Shown piece after piece: positions 1-12,200 of a DNA stretch of 64,000 nucleotides (the stretch's first letter is position 1; every line of letters starts with the position of its first letter). The stretch spans positions 7,849,001 to 7,913,000 of the forward strand of contig JAKJHU010000046.1 of the NCBI GenBank assembly GCA_022316685.1, in the 5' to 3' direction. The position numbers were made by a program, and so were the translations under genes. Origin of the DNA: Progne subis subis. Its lineage: Eukaryota > Chordata > Aves > Passeriformes > Hirundinidae. The notes beneath the pieces are model-generated. The model had not been told where the DNA came from and ran no database searches. It was given only the letters and a program-made list of their open reading frames with translations.

Positions 1-895
1 TTTTCAATATCTTCTTAAAAATCCCAAGTCAAATGGAAAATAGGCCAGCATACCAAGGTTGGGTATTTGGAAATCATAATCTATTATCTCTGAAATTTGC
101 TGTAAGGGTTATATACCTTTCAACACTGAAGTTTTTTTAAATCATTATCTACTAAGCTTCTTTGTCAAAACTTCGAATTTGTAGTTCCAAAAACCCCCAA
201 ATTGATTTTAACATAAATTGATTACTTTTTTCAAAAAGTCTTCAGCAGTCTTCAGCAAGAAGCTTTTATAAAAATATGTTACATTTGGTGGCTGCAGTAA
301 AATAGGAATTTAAAATTTGTTTTTCAGGTAGATACATACATCATTGAAGATTAAATAAGAAAAATGAGAAATAAATTTAGCGCTTTTTTGTCACTTAAAA
401 GGCTACTTGCTAAACACTGCCAGGAGGAACACTGAATCAAATTAAACAAGTTAAGCAAAACATTTCTAGTAAAGCTAAATTAACTTCCTTTTTCTTGGGT
501 GTGATTAGAACACATGATTTATAAAGAACTAATATCAAACAGAATAAACAAACAGAACATAAGAACAATATACTTCTGATTGAACAGCCTCCTTCTAAAC
601 AAGACTATGAAGCTCTCCATCAATGATTGTAATTGATCAGAACTGGGTTTCAATTATTCAGCTACCCTAAGACAGAGTTACAGAGAAGTGTGGTAGAAAA
701 TATTTTTGACTGAACTATTAAGCACTATTTGCCATGGAGAAAGCTTTGAAAAACCTCAAACTGTGAAATTAACAGTTTACAGGAAACAAGTACAAATACC
801 TAAAGAGAAAACATATATTCTTTCCTGCTTCTATGAAGTAGGGATAAAAGCATTAAATTCAAACTGTAAGAAGGTAAAAGTTGAAAAACACCTAC
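1..895 (-). other. KNDC1: KNDC1 intron 15 (partial)
   Basis: Begins at the GTAGGT donor (895-890) and runs off the left edge. AT-rich; I see no further KNDC1 exon with credible splice sites here. Confidence 0.7.
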
Positions 896-1040
896 CATAA
901 ATTTGAAGATTTTCCTCCATTTATTACAAGATAGAGATTTTCCAGTAACTTTTCATCCCAGTAGAGGTCACAAAACTTCTCACAAATTCTATCAGAGAAC
1001 ATACCAAACTTAATTTCCTTTAAGTTTAAAATGAAGTTAC
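896..1040 (-). CDS. KNDC1: KNDC1 coding exon 15 (last in window)
   Basis: 145 nt, phase 1 in after TTTTAAACAAG (weak pyrimidine tract), phase 2 out at GTAGGT. Encodes GNFILNLKEIKFGMFSDRI then CEKFCDLYWDEKLLENLYLV, matching human ISEKFCDLYWDEKLLQNLFKVVNG. The codon after Leu-1131 is split with an exon outside the window. If exon 15 were not spliced at this donor, a TAG would follow within one codon. Confidence 0.94.
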
Positions 1041-4000
1041 CTTGTTTAAAATAAAAAGAACAGAAACAAATAAAAGAGTGAGAAAAAAAATTAATAGCAA
1101 TATTCTTACAAAACAATGATAATAACATACAGAAGAAAATGCACATACCCATATCAAAAACTTCATCTCCATTCTCTAAATAACCATCAAATGCAAATTC
1201 CTCTTGTATAAGATGAATCACTTCCTGTAGTAAAGTGTCACTTGTGTTCTGATGGGGCAGGACTTTATCATCAAAGAAATTATCACTGTCTTTATCCACT
1301 GAAATACATGGTGAGTGGTTTTGGTCAGTGAAAAAACCATCTGTGCTGGTAGCACGTGCAGTTTCTTGGCAGTTGGTTTGAATAACTGGGCTACTTTTAC
1401 CAAACTGCTTCTCTGTGTCAGTAGTCTCATGACTTTGCACATTGCTAAGGGAGGCATCATTTTCTGCTTGCAAGCTCATTTTATAACGTGCAATAGTACT
1501 TGAAAGTAGCACTGGTAAACTGTGATAACAATCATAAGCAATTCTTGAGCGAAGAGGCTTATTTGGTATTTGCTCTGATACAGCCAAATGCACTGGTACA
1601 GATGTCAGAACCCTTTTCCCTGAGTCCTGTTTCAGAATGATGTTATTTATATGAAGGAAATTAGGAGATGTAGGACAAGCTACAGAGCTGGAGGGATCTT
1701 CAGATAAAATGCTCTTCGCTTGTGGAGTACATGAGGAATCAGATGGTGATGGTAATGTAACTGGAGAAGTAAACGTATTGCCTGAGTTTTGCTGTTCTGA
1801 AGACATCTGGAATGAGAGGCTTGGAACTTGTAAAGCACACTCAGGTGTTTCAGGTACAGTTTCAATACCACCTATATCCTCAATAGCACAGCTTTTGGAG
1901 TCTTCTATATATCCTGATTTGTTGTGGCTCCTATGTTTTTCTTTCCTTTTCTCTTTCTTGAATTGGTCAGAAACTGGTGTGTGAACCCCTCTGAAAAAAA
2001 AAAAAACCCCAAAGATTTTTTAAGGAAAAAATTCAAATAGATTTAACAATGAAATTTAAGCTTTAACTTACTCTGCTTTAGGATATACTAACTTTGTTAT
2101 ATTTTCATCTTGTTGCAAAATAATAGGCTTAAAGTGAGTTGCGGGAGAGGTGAATGCAACAGGTAATGTTGCTTCCTCACAATTCAGTGAAATCTGGCAG
2201 GGTACTGGTCCTTTAACTGCTACAAGTTTACTTTCACTGGTAAAAGGCACAAATCCTACAAGCAAAAACACAGAAAGATGATCAATATGTAAAATATAAA
2301 TGCAAAGTAAGTAACAATCAATTTAGGTAGAAAAACAATTGCATATTGGACTGAGAAAATCTTATGTGGAGAACTGAACTAGAGAAAGCTAAACCAGAGT
2401 AAACATGTCAGAGCCCAACTGCTTACCTAGACTTGGCGCTGAAGGATCCATTACACATTTCTCATTTTTAAATTCAAAAATGACATGATCTTGAGACAAG
2501 ACTTCTTCCTCAATAGCCTAACAATAAACATGGAAGCCCAATTTGATGTTATTAGCCTTTTCTTTTTTCAGATTCTGCTCATTACTTTTCAAAACCCCAA
2601 TACTCACATACACCTTGAATATTGCAAAGCAACAACCTTGTCATGGTGAGGAATTAAAAAAATTACATACAGAAATCTAAGGACTGGTAGAACTGTTTAG
2701 AAATCTTGATAACTTGGTGTTTTAAATCAGAACTTTAAGGTAATCAAAGTTTTGAACAAACTCAGTTCCATGGATTGACTGAATTCTGTGTGCATTATAC
2801 ATACTCATTTGAAACATAATCAGAACCCAATAATTACATATTAACTTCTTCTGTGGGGTGGTAAATAAAAAGAGAGATTATGAAATTAGTTATTTTTTCT
2901 TCACCCATACAGATTGTGGAGTCAGAGCATCACAATCTGTGGAACGGTCACTCCAACAAGAAGAACTAGGAAAAGGCAATACTTAGAGACTACTTGAAAA
3001 TACATAAAAAAAACCCCAAAATAATCCAAAACTCACACCAAGAAAATCAAACCTAAAATCTAGCTGTACTCGCAGGTGACAAAATCTTACTGGGATACAT
3101 TTACAGAATTAATTGAAAAGCATATAAAATTAAAGAAAGGTGGCACTCTTACCTTAAAGATGGGTTTACCCAATAGTGTTAAAATATTTTTGCTGTTTAT
3201 ACCTTGTTCAACTAAATAATGATTGCATGTCTAAAAAAAAAATTGTAATTTTCAGTCAGTAAATAAATTTTCAGTCAAATGAAGGACAAAGTCAGTTAGA
3301 AGTAATCTAAGTTTAGGAAGTCTTATGAACCTTGTCCAAGTCCAAGTACCTTGATAATTTCAATATAAATTAAAAACACACCCTCTGTCCCCTTAAGGAG
3401 AACAAAACCCAAAGTGACTAGTTATGATTTAATTAGATATCAGTCTATTACAAGTATTACTATTTTGATTTTAAAAATAACAAAATGAGACTGTAGACAC
3501 AACTAAATCTAGTAACCTTAACTGCAGCAGTTAGAGAAGGTCTTTCTTCAGGATTTTTTCTTGCCATATCCAGAAGTAGTTTTTTTAATTTTCTTGGCAA
3601 TACTAGTTTGTGACTTGGTGGAACACTGTATTTTGCAGCCATCCACAGAACTGCAGCAACACCATAAACACAGACCTATTGGTATAACATGAGAGACAAG
3701 AAGGATTTACATAGACTAAAAAAAGCCTCTACTGCAAAAAAAAAAAAAAAAAATTCCAACAAATTATCCAAAAATTCCTCCCTTTAAAAAAAAAAAAAAA
3801 AAAAAATTACTAGAGCTTTTAAAGTACATTTGGCTTTTGAGGGTGCTGGTGAAAATCCCAGCCCATTTCAAAATCTAGTTGTTATGCATACAGGGCCAAT
3901 AACAGTAGCTATTTTTCTATTGGTGGAGCAACAGACATTAATTCTCTTATTCTTCACCTCGGGATATTATTCGGGAAAAAAGCATTTAAGAACCATTTTG

Positions 4001-6177
4001 AGGAATTCCTTTCTCATGTAAGAAGATTGCTGCAAGCTTCAGAGTTCTACCATAAGACCTGGCCAGCTGCAATTTACTTTAAAAAGGTCATGATAATTCA
4101 GCAAGTAAGTGGCACACAGTAATTGCAAGATGGCCAGCACAAGCCATATTTTATAGAGAAGATTACACCTGCCATAAGAATGAGGCACTACATATTTATT
4201 TTAGCAATTATTGTGCTACCTGCAGCTAGCCCAATTGAAGCTGCCCCAATAAGGGACCTTGAAAAGGACTTGGTCTTTAGCAGCTTTCTTGTTTTGTTTG
4301 AAGAATTACAATTTACAGAGTCAGATTTAGTCCACTTAATGCTTAGTTTCCATACGTTAGCCTGTTCTATAAATGCAATTTTAAGAAATTTAAAGCACCA
4401 CACTTTACATTGCCTCTGAAAGGTATTACAAAAGCTCTGTGGATAGAACCCTAAGCACAGTAGTAAATAATGTGTTCCCATAAAACAATGTTTTCTGGCA
4501 CTCTTTTGAGCAAAGTGAAGAGCAATGAACAAAACATAACAAGTAAGTTCACTAGAAATAAAATAAAATAATCTTGTGAATAGTTCCATTTGAACTGTTG
4601 AACAAAAGCTACTAATAGGCACAAAAACCTGAAATGGAGAAAGCAGCTCAATCAAAACAAAAATAGTTTTCTTCCGCCTAGGTTTGGAACTCCAAGACTA
4701 TCCTAAATTTATTTATTAAGGAACAACTTGCCATCCAAGCCATCAGATCCTTCAAAGAAAGTTCTTTTTACAGTTACTGTGACTAACATTACACAGTCTT
4801 CATTCCCATGCCATAAATTGAACTCAACATTCGTAACTAGAATGTTCATAACTAGAAAGTTATACAGCCATCAGGAGAAAGGCAAAAAGCCCCATCAGCT
4901 TATTCTATATATAATGTTGTAGAAAAACATTGTAGATTACTTTAGATATCCTAAAGAAAAACAAACAAAGCACAAAGACTTTAGGATTATTAATGTCTAC
5001 TGTCTGGTGAAACTGCTCTATTATATTTCAGGGTTAGTTTAAGCTTCTGAAGCCTTTGAAAAATCTGCACATTGGATGAAAGCAGTTTAAGAAATAGCAA
5101 TTTTTGGAAAGATATAAAAATATTTTATAGCTACAGATAGCTTTACAGAAAATTGAATATTTTTAGTAGATTTTTATGAACTTTTATTTTAGGATTCATG
5201 ATTATTATGTCTAATTCCAAAGAACTCATGTGCCACAAGGCCACATTAGCTAACCTCTTTTCTTGTTACATAACAGAAAGGTACCATAAATTCTGTTCCC
5301 CTCACTTTTAAGATCACTGTGGTAGAGTTTGCAATTCAAAAGTAGTTGCAATGGAGACACATTCACTTGCTATTTGACAATTTTATTATCTTTGTTTTAA
5401 AAGCTTCTTATGGTTTTTATCTACAGGAAAAAGCTCTAAGAAAACTATATTGGAAAAAGACATCATTCATAATGCTCCCAAAGTAAAAACATACTGATAA
5501 TGATATTTTTATACAGTCTTCTAAATGTGAATAATATTTGGGTTTTTGCCCAGATAATCTAAATTACTGATCTTACTGTGACCTTCAGAATGTGAAAACA
5601 TGACTTCAAAGTCTGTCTGACTGCTAAAAAATGGAAAAAATTAAGTCTTATGAAAAACCATTGAATAACAGATTTTTGGCAGTTACTCCAAGAATTCTGG
5701 AAGGCAAAATTATAGAAGCAACTAATTTTATGAGAGATCAATATATCACAAAAAGCTCCATAGATAACCTAGAAACGTTAGGAGAAATGAGAAATATTAA
5801 CACAATCTTAGAAGGGTTTAGCTTTTTTCTTCAACTACTAGAGGGATAAAACCATTCTTAGATAAAATACAAGGCAATCTACATAACCTACCACATTACC
5901 TTCTCAGCATCCACATCCTCTTCTTCAATTTCAGGAGCTAAATAAAATATATCACGAGATTCTAAATGAGAAAAGAAATCAGAAACAAAAGCTGTTTGCT
6001 TTTTTCTCCATTTCCCCTGAAAAGAAATAAAAGCTGAACATGCAATGTCTTACTTACCTTCAGCTCTTGGAGCAGCAAAGAGGATCCTTCCAAGGCAGTC
6101 AATCAGCACAGAGTCCAAACATAACACCACTGCAAAAAAAAAAAAAAAAACCAAACAAAAAACAAACAAAAAAACCC

Positions 6178-6208
<31 letters not shown>

Positions 6209-9200
6209 AAAACCCCCACAAAACACCCAAAAACAAAAAAGCAAACAAACAAACAAAAACAAAAAAAAAACAACCAAACAACCCCCCCCCCAAAAAAAAA
6301 AAACAAACCAAAAAATCAACAAAACACAAAAGGGCAAGGCTTAATAAGTACCTGTTCTTGTAGCTATTTAGCACTAATAAAAGTAAATAATTTTAACAAA
6401 GAATTTACAGTGTCAGAAATTACCCTACGATAACTGATGCTTTAAATAACATTTATTCTAGAACAGACACAAGCCAATAAAGGGACAGTAGCTGTGTAAT
6501 TACTCAAAGAAATTTCTGCAGAATAAAGACAAGAAACTGGAAGTTTATTCTCTTTATACCCAGCACTGAAAAGGAAGGTCAAGAAAGAAACAAAACAAAA
6601 AGCAATAAATATAATAGGTAGATACACTCTAGTCTTTTCACAAGGTACCAATAAAAGATGGCCTATTTATCTTAAGAATTTAAGTCTCTCTTCTCTTCTC
6701 CACCTTCAACCCCACAAAAATAGAGGGTCATCATCTGGAGAAAGCTGACACACACCTGGCCAGGTCCAAAACTCCTCTAGGTGCAACAGGATATGGAGTC
6801 CAGTTTTTCACTAATAGTTATAATCACAATTTCTCAGTGAAGAAATGTTGCATAGGTCAGTATTTGCAAGGCTGTGAAATTTTCCATTGTTAAAAAAGAC
6901 ATAAAGGACTTCTAAAACTATTTTAAATTATCTGAGGTCATCAGGAACTTAACATTAAGGTAAATGAGATCATGTCATAAAAATTTGGTGCTGAAAATCT
7001 TGTAGCAAAACTGTGTCTATCTGTTTGCTAACTTCAAAGAGCATTTTTATTTAACATGTTTAAATATATTAGGCCAACTGGCCAGTAGTATAGTCCTCTA
7101 TTTCCAGACTACTATCAAATGCATAGTTTTCTTATTAAAAACAAAGTACTGGAAGAATAAATCCTTAAATTGAATAAGAGATTAAAACATAAAATGTATC
7201 AATTATGAAATAAAATATTAAAGCTAAGAGCCAAATATTAATATATTAATAAATAATTAATTGAAGAGGTCTAAGAGGAAAAAAATAAAGTAAGAAAAAA
7301 GGTAGTAATGCTTTTTCTTTTTTTATTAACCTGTACAAATCACATCTAAAATGAAATCTTTCACTATGCTTAACATAAATAAAGGCTTGTCTACTACCTT
7401 CAATAATATTTAAGCTGGACCTGAAGTATATGTCTCGAAAAGCAAAGCTTTCCCAAATGAAAACCTTTGCTGGTTATTTCTGCAGAGGCAGCTCCATGCT
7501 CACTTGTCTTTGTTTGTCAGCAGTAAATGTCCCGACCCTGCTCACACAAAGCAGATCTCAGCTTCTTCAGTACGAGGTAAGAATCCTCACCTGGGCTCCC
7601 TGAATCACCCACGAGCAGCATGTAAGCAACATCCTCTGATAAGAGGAGAGGAATTAAGTAAAATCCCAATGAAGATTACAAACAACTTCTGTAGCAGAGC
7701 TGAATTAACAAATGCGTGAAGAAGAGGCTAGCTTTGGGATATGCTTTCTTAGCTAGGTAATTCCTACTTAGGATAACGAAAAAAGTGTAATCAAGGAAGG
7801 ATTTGGAGGAATAGGCTGTCTATGTGAATAAACAGAAAATAATCCAGCTTCCTGTACTTAACCATGATTTATAAGCTACCGATCTTACTCTACCATTGTC
7901 AAGACAAAGGATATTTTTACAAGATATATTCAAAATACATATCAGTTTCACCCTTAGTAAGTATTATTCAAAAGGAATGTCGAGAGAACTTTATGTGTGT
8001 GTGTGAGGAGTGAAGTAGTAACACCTCTCTAAACTTTTCCACAATGCACCACTCCCCTCAGAACAGGCAGAGAATATTCTTGCAGAAACATTCTAAATCT
8101 GAAACCAATATTCAACTTTAAGGTAGCTTTATTTGTCAAATACAGAATTTTTAAGTAAGGTGTCTTCCATTTGGTGGTTTGTATCATTATGTTCCCTTCT
8201 ATAGGCTACATAAGGTCCAGATGACAACTTTTAATATTTTTAAGACACGCGTTCGGATGCATGTGAGTGCAGTAACAAGAGGCTGGCTAAGCACATTACA
8301 TCAGAATCTGAGCCATTATGTGCAGGTATCTGAAACCTTCAGAAACATTAGAAACATGCTATGAGGATGAAATGATCCTTCTGGTACAAAGTATATTAAA
8401 TACTTAGCTTTAAGGGTAACAATTCTTAAAGTGCTCAAACTCTTCACTCACGGCTTTTTTCCTTTTAAGCAGTTTTATATCATAGAAATAAAATAACCAA
8501 AGCTGAAATCCAAAGAGATGCAGTAAGTTTTCTGTACTTTACTATCTAGTTGTTTATATTCACTTACAGGCTTCAAACTCATCCCTGCCCATACTTTCGA
8601 AAGCAAGTTTATTTTAAATCAAGGAAAAGAAAGGCAGGGTGGTGGTGGTGGTGGAAACCTCTGCCCTGTTTATCAGAGCTACTACAGCTTTATCATTAGT
8701 ATAAGCTAAACCATCATTCAGAATGTCCATGGAAATCTAAGATGGTCTTCTGAGCTGCACACAACATATTCCAAATTTGTCAAAGGACAGTTCCCTCATC
8801 TTCTCTCAGAAGTTTACTTCTGATAATTTGTCTGTAAACTGAAGCATAGGGGATGTGGAAGGAGTAACTCCATGACAAGATCCTGGGTACTTTAAAACGA
8901 CAAAGCCCTGTACTGTAGAAAATATGTCAGGAATCATTTGTCACAAAGAAATCCAGGCAAAAGAGGAAGTTTTTTGTTTACATATATATATGTAAAACTT
9001 ATTTCTTCCTGCTTGATACAAGTCAAAAATGTTTTTGTTAAAAGTTGAAGTACAGATTCTCCATTCCCAAAAGGTCAAAAATTTGTCTCACTGCTTGAAG
9101 CCAAAGATTCATTTTTGCTGCAAAAGCCATAAAAACTCAGAATAAAGAGGAAAAAGACATTCATCTATATATGGAAGAAAACTCCAAATTTAATTTTGTC

Positions 9201-12200
9201 ATAATGTAAGAGAGTCAAAATAGAAATATTGCCTATTATTTTCTGCACACAAAATGGAAGTCAAGATCCTTTCAATCAACAGAACAAAGGAAACATTAAC
9301 AGTGAACATAAATAACTAGGAAAAATACTTTATGATAATTAAGACTATACCTGGATAATCTATGCAAGTCTGCAGAGTACATAAACACTCATGACATAAT
9401 GCCCAGAGTTCAAAGTCTTTCAGAGGCCTACCATACCAGGACAACAGGAGTTTTAGAGAGATCCACTGAAAAAAACAGTGAGGATGCAGAAAGTTAAAAA
9501 AAAAACTATCACAAATTAAAAACATTTACTAATGCAATAAAAAAAGTAAACTTAAAAAGCAACAAGAAAATATATTTATTGCACTTACCAGTGATGAATT
9601 AATACTGATTATTAAAAAAGCATGGCATAGTCAGCTAACTGTACAAACAGATTAACTGTTTCTTAATTGCTTCAGGAAAAGTGAGCTGTCTGGAAGGTCT
9701 TTCTTACCATACTAAGGAAAAACTCTTAGAATGTTCATTGTGAAATAGACATATTTTATGATAAAACATAATTATAAGGACAACACCTAGATTGAAAAAT
9801 AAAAATTCAAATGATTGCCATCAATAAAAATGTCCCACATTCAACACCTTATACACCCTGACAGTTGCATTAAATGTCTTACCTTAAAGATTTCATCAAC
9901 ATCCCTTGTTCTTCTGTGAAAGGCGTTAACAATATTGACAGAATTGATGACAGGTTTATTTGAAATCCCAGTATGTTGTTTTGTTTTTAATCAGTGGCTG
10001 CTCAATTTCTAGTAACAACATCTGTTTTTCTGACTATCAATTTAGCTTTTGATATCTGGCATAATACCTTAAAAAGGTGACAAAGATACTGCTCCACGGA
10101 AACTTACTGTTCTTCAGAGACATGCTTTATATTTTGTGATTTTTTATTTTTTGGGTGTGGTGTGTGTTTTTGTGAATCTAAGAACTGGAGATTTATAGCA
10201 GTGCACACACCTTCTCGATCAAACCGTGCTATATAGAAAAGCTCATCTCTAGTAGTGGCTCTTGCCATCAGCTGCACTTTATGATCTCCATTCACGTACC
10301 AGAGGAACACTAAAAAATTCATTGTAGGCAGAAACCTCTGAGTGAGAGCAGACCCAAAGAACTCTTTTTAAAAAAAGAGCACAGCACATTTTTTCTTGCA
10401 TATCTTGTCCTGTGAGAGTCAATTTCAGGCCATGTTAGGGAAAAGAATTACCAGAAGCAATTCAGGATTAACTCTGGAAAAAAACAAACATTCCACCCTA
10501 AAAAAAACAAAACAAAAAAACCCAACCAAACAAAAAACAAACAACAACAAAAACAACAAACAAACAAAACCCTACCACCAAACAAACAAAACCCAATCAA
10601 ATAAAAAACCAACCAGACCTACCCCAAAAAACCCCCGATGCACAGGAGACAAACAAAAACCTCTCTGAACTGTTTTGTTGCTTTTGCAGGCACCTTTATA
10701 TCCCAATCAGTATTTGTAAAATCTACAGACTACGGGTCTCTCCCACACACAATGGCAGTACATCATTAACTTTGACAAATCAGCCTCTGCATTGTCATTT
10801 ACTAAAGTCAATTTTTCATCCTTTTACTGAAATGCTCTTTGGATTTTATAATGAAATGTGTAATGAGCTGACTACTGCATTGAATTTCATAAAACTCAAC
10901 AAGCAGAAATAGCTTCGGTGTAATCTATGGAAAAAAGAAGGACATTAATTTCTGTAGCCAAAACTTTGTTCATAATTTTAAGCAGAAGACCTTCTCAAAG
11001 AACAAAATACTTTAGGCTCATATTGTTTAAATATTCTTTGAAGGTGAACCAGATAAACTACATTTCTTAAACAAAATATGTCAGAAAACACAGCTTTTGA
11101 TTTACTGAAAGTGTTTCATATTCTGCCTACCTCCAACAGATAAAAATGAACTTGGTGCTATTTTTCTTCTACCCTACATTGAGGCACATGGCAAAAATTA
11201 GTAACTTTAACACACAGATTTGAAGCCAGGTGATAAGATTCAGTTTCATTCTCTGATTTTGCTATCACAAGCACCCTGGAGTGCAAAATTCTTTCATCCA
11301 CGTGATCTTTTACTGTATCTAGAAAAATAAGCCCTTGAACTGTCTGATAAAAAGGCATCAATCACACAGCAGGAAGGAAAAGGACAGATAATCAAGAGAA
11401 TGAATTAATCTAGAGAGCATATAGGATAGAGCTTCATACTCTACTGTTGATAGATTAGTATCCCTGAGCAGCACTGTTTCCCCCTCCAGAACACTGTGGT
11501 TCTCACGTGCCTCAAGTGTTTTTGCTCACAGACACTTTACAAAGAAAGGAACAGTCAAATCTTCAAATTAACCCTGCACAGCTGACATGAGTGAAGAGAA
11601 ACCATGAGAGACATTTCAGACTTAATAAAACATTAAGAAGGTTTTGGGATTTAGGAATTTTCTTCTAGTAAGTACACACTGGTGCCACATGTTTCTCTGT
11701 AAGAGAATTCCTCCTCCTGAAGTTTATGTCTCTAGAGGCTCTAAGAGCTGCAGCGAAGAAAGATGGACTTCCTTTACCACATATACAAATCACCTTTCAC
11801 TTCAGGAGAAGGTGATGAATGGCTAGTCAGGGAAAGAAGAATCTCTCAGTAAACTGGAGACTGAAGTTTGTTGTACAGCAGAAAGCTGCAGAGTATTTCT
11901 CATCACCTTTGGGATATCAAAGTTATTCCAAGTAAGAAAGGAACAACAGAAAGAAATTTAGACATGGCAGGAGAGTAGGAATAAATCCTAAGAGCAGCAG
12001 CAAAATTTTTAAGACAAAAGTGTCAGTGATAGATTAGAAAACAGAGGATGAAGAGGCACCAGAAAAACTCTATTTTGGAAGTAAAAAGTATGTAGGGAAA
12101 GCAAATCTTAGCATAAACGAGAATCACTGCCATCTATGGGATGGCCGAATCAAACTGAATCAGGAAAAAAAAGGATGCAGTCCGGTTACAGCTTGGTGAA

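Larger units (their letters stand above)
6130..9350 (-). other. KNDC1: KNDC1 intron 7 (3.2 kb)
   Basis: GTATAG donor, GCAG acceptor. The acceptor side is occupied by the A/C-only tract described separately. Elsewhere AT-rich with a short GGT microsatellite (8638-8654); nothing else recognised. Confidence 0.85.

Noticed and set aside
4123..4655. Overlapping open frames of 98 codons (plus) and 155 codons (minus) in intron 9
   Set aside because: No recognisable motif, no splice-site arrangement fitting KNDC1 phases, and AT-rich composition typical of intron.
6040..6374. Lys/Asn/Pro-rich and Phe/Cys/Val-rich open frames
   Set aside because: Translations of the A/C-only tract. Only the end of the minus-strand frame, 6058-6129, is real coding sequence (exon 8).
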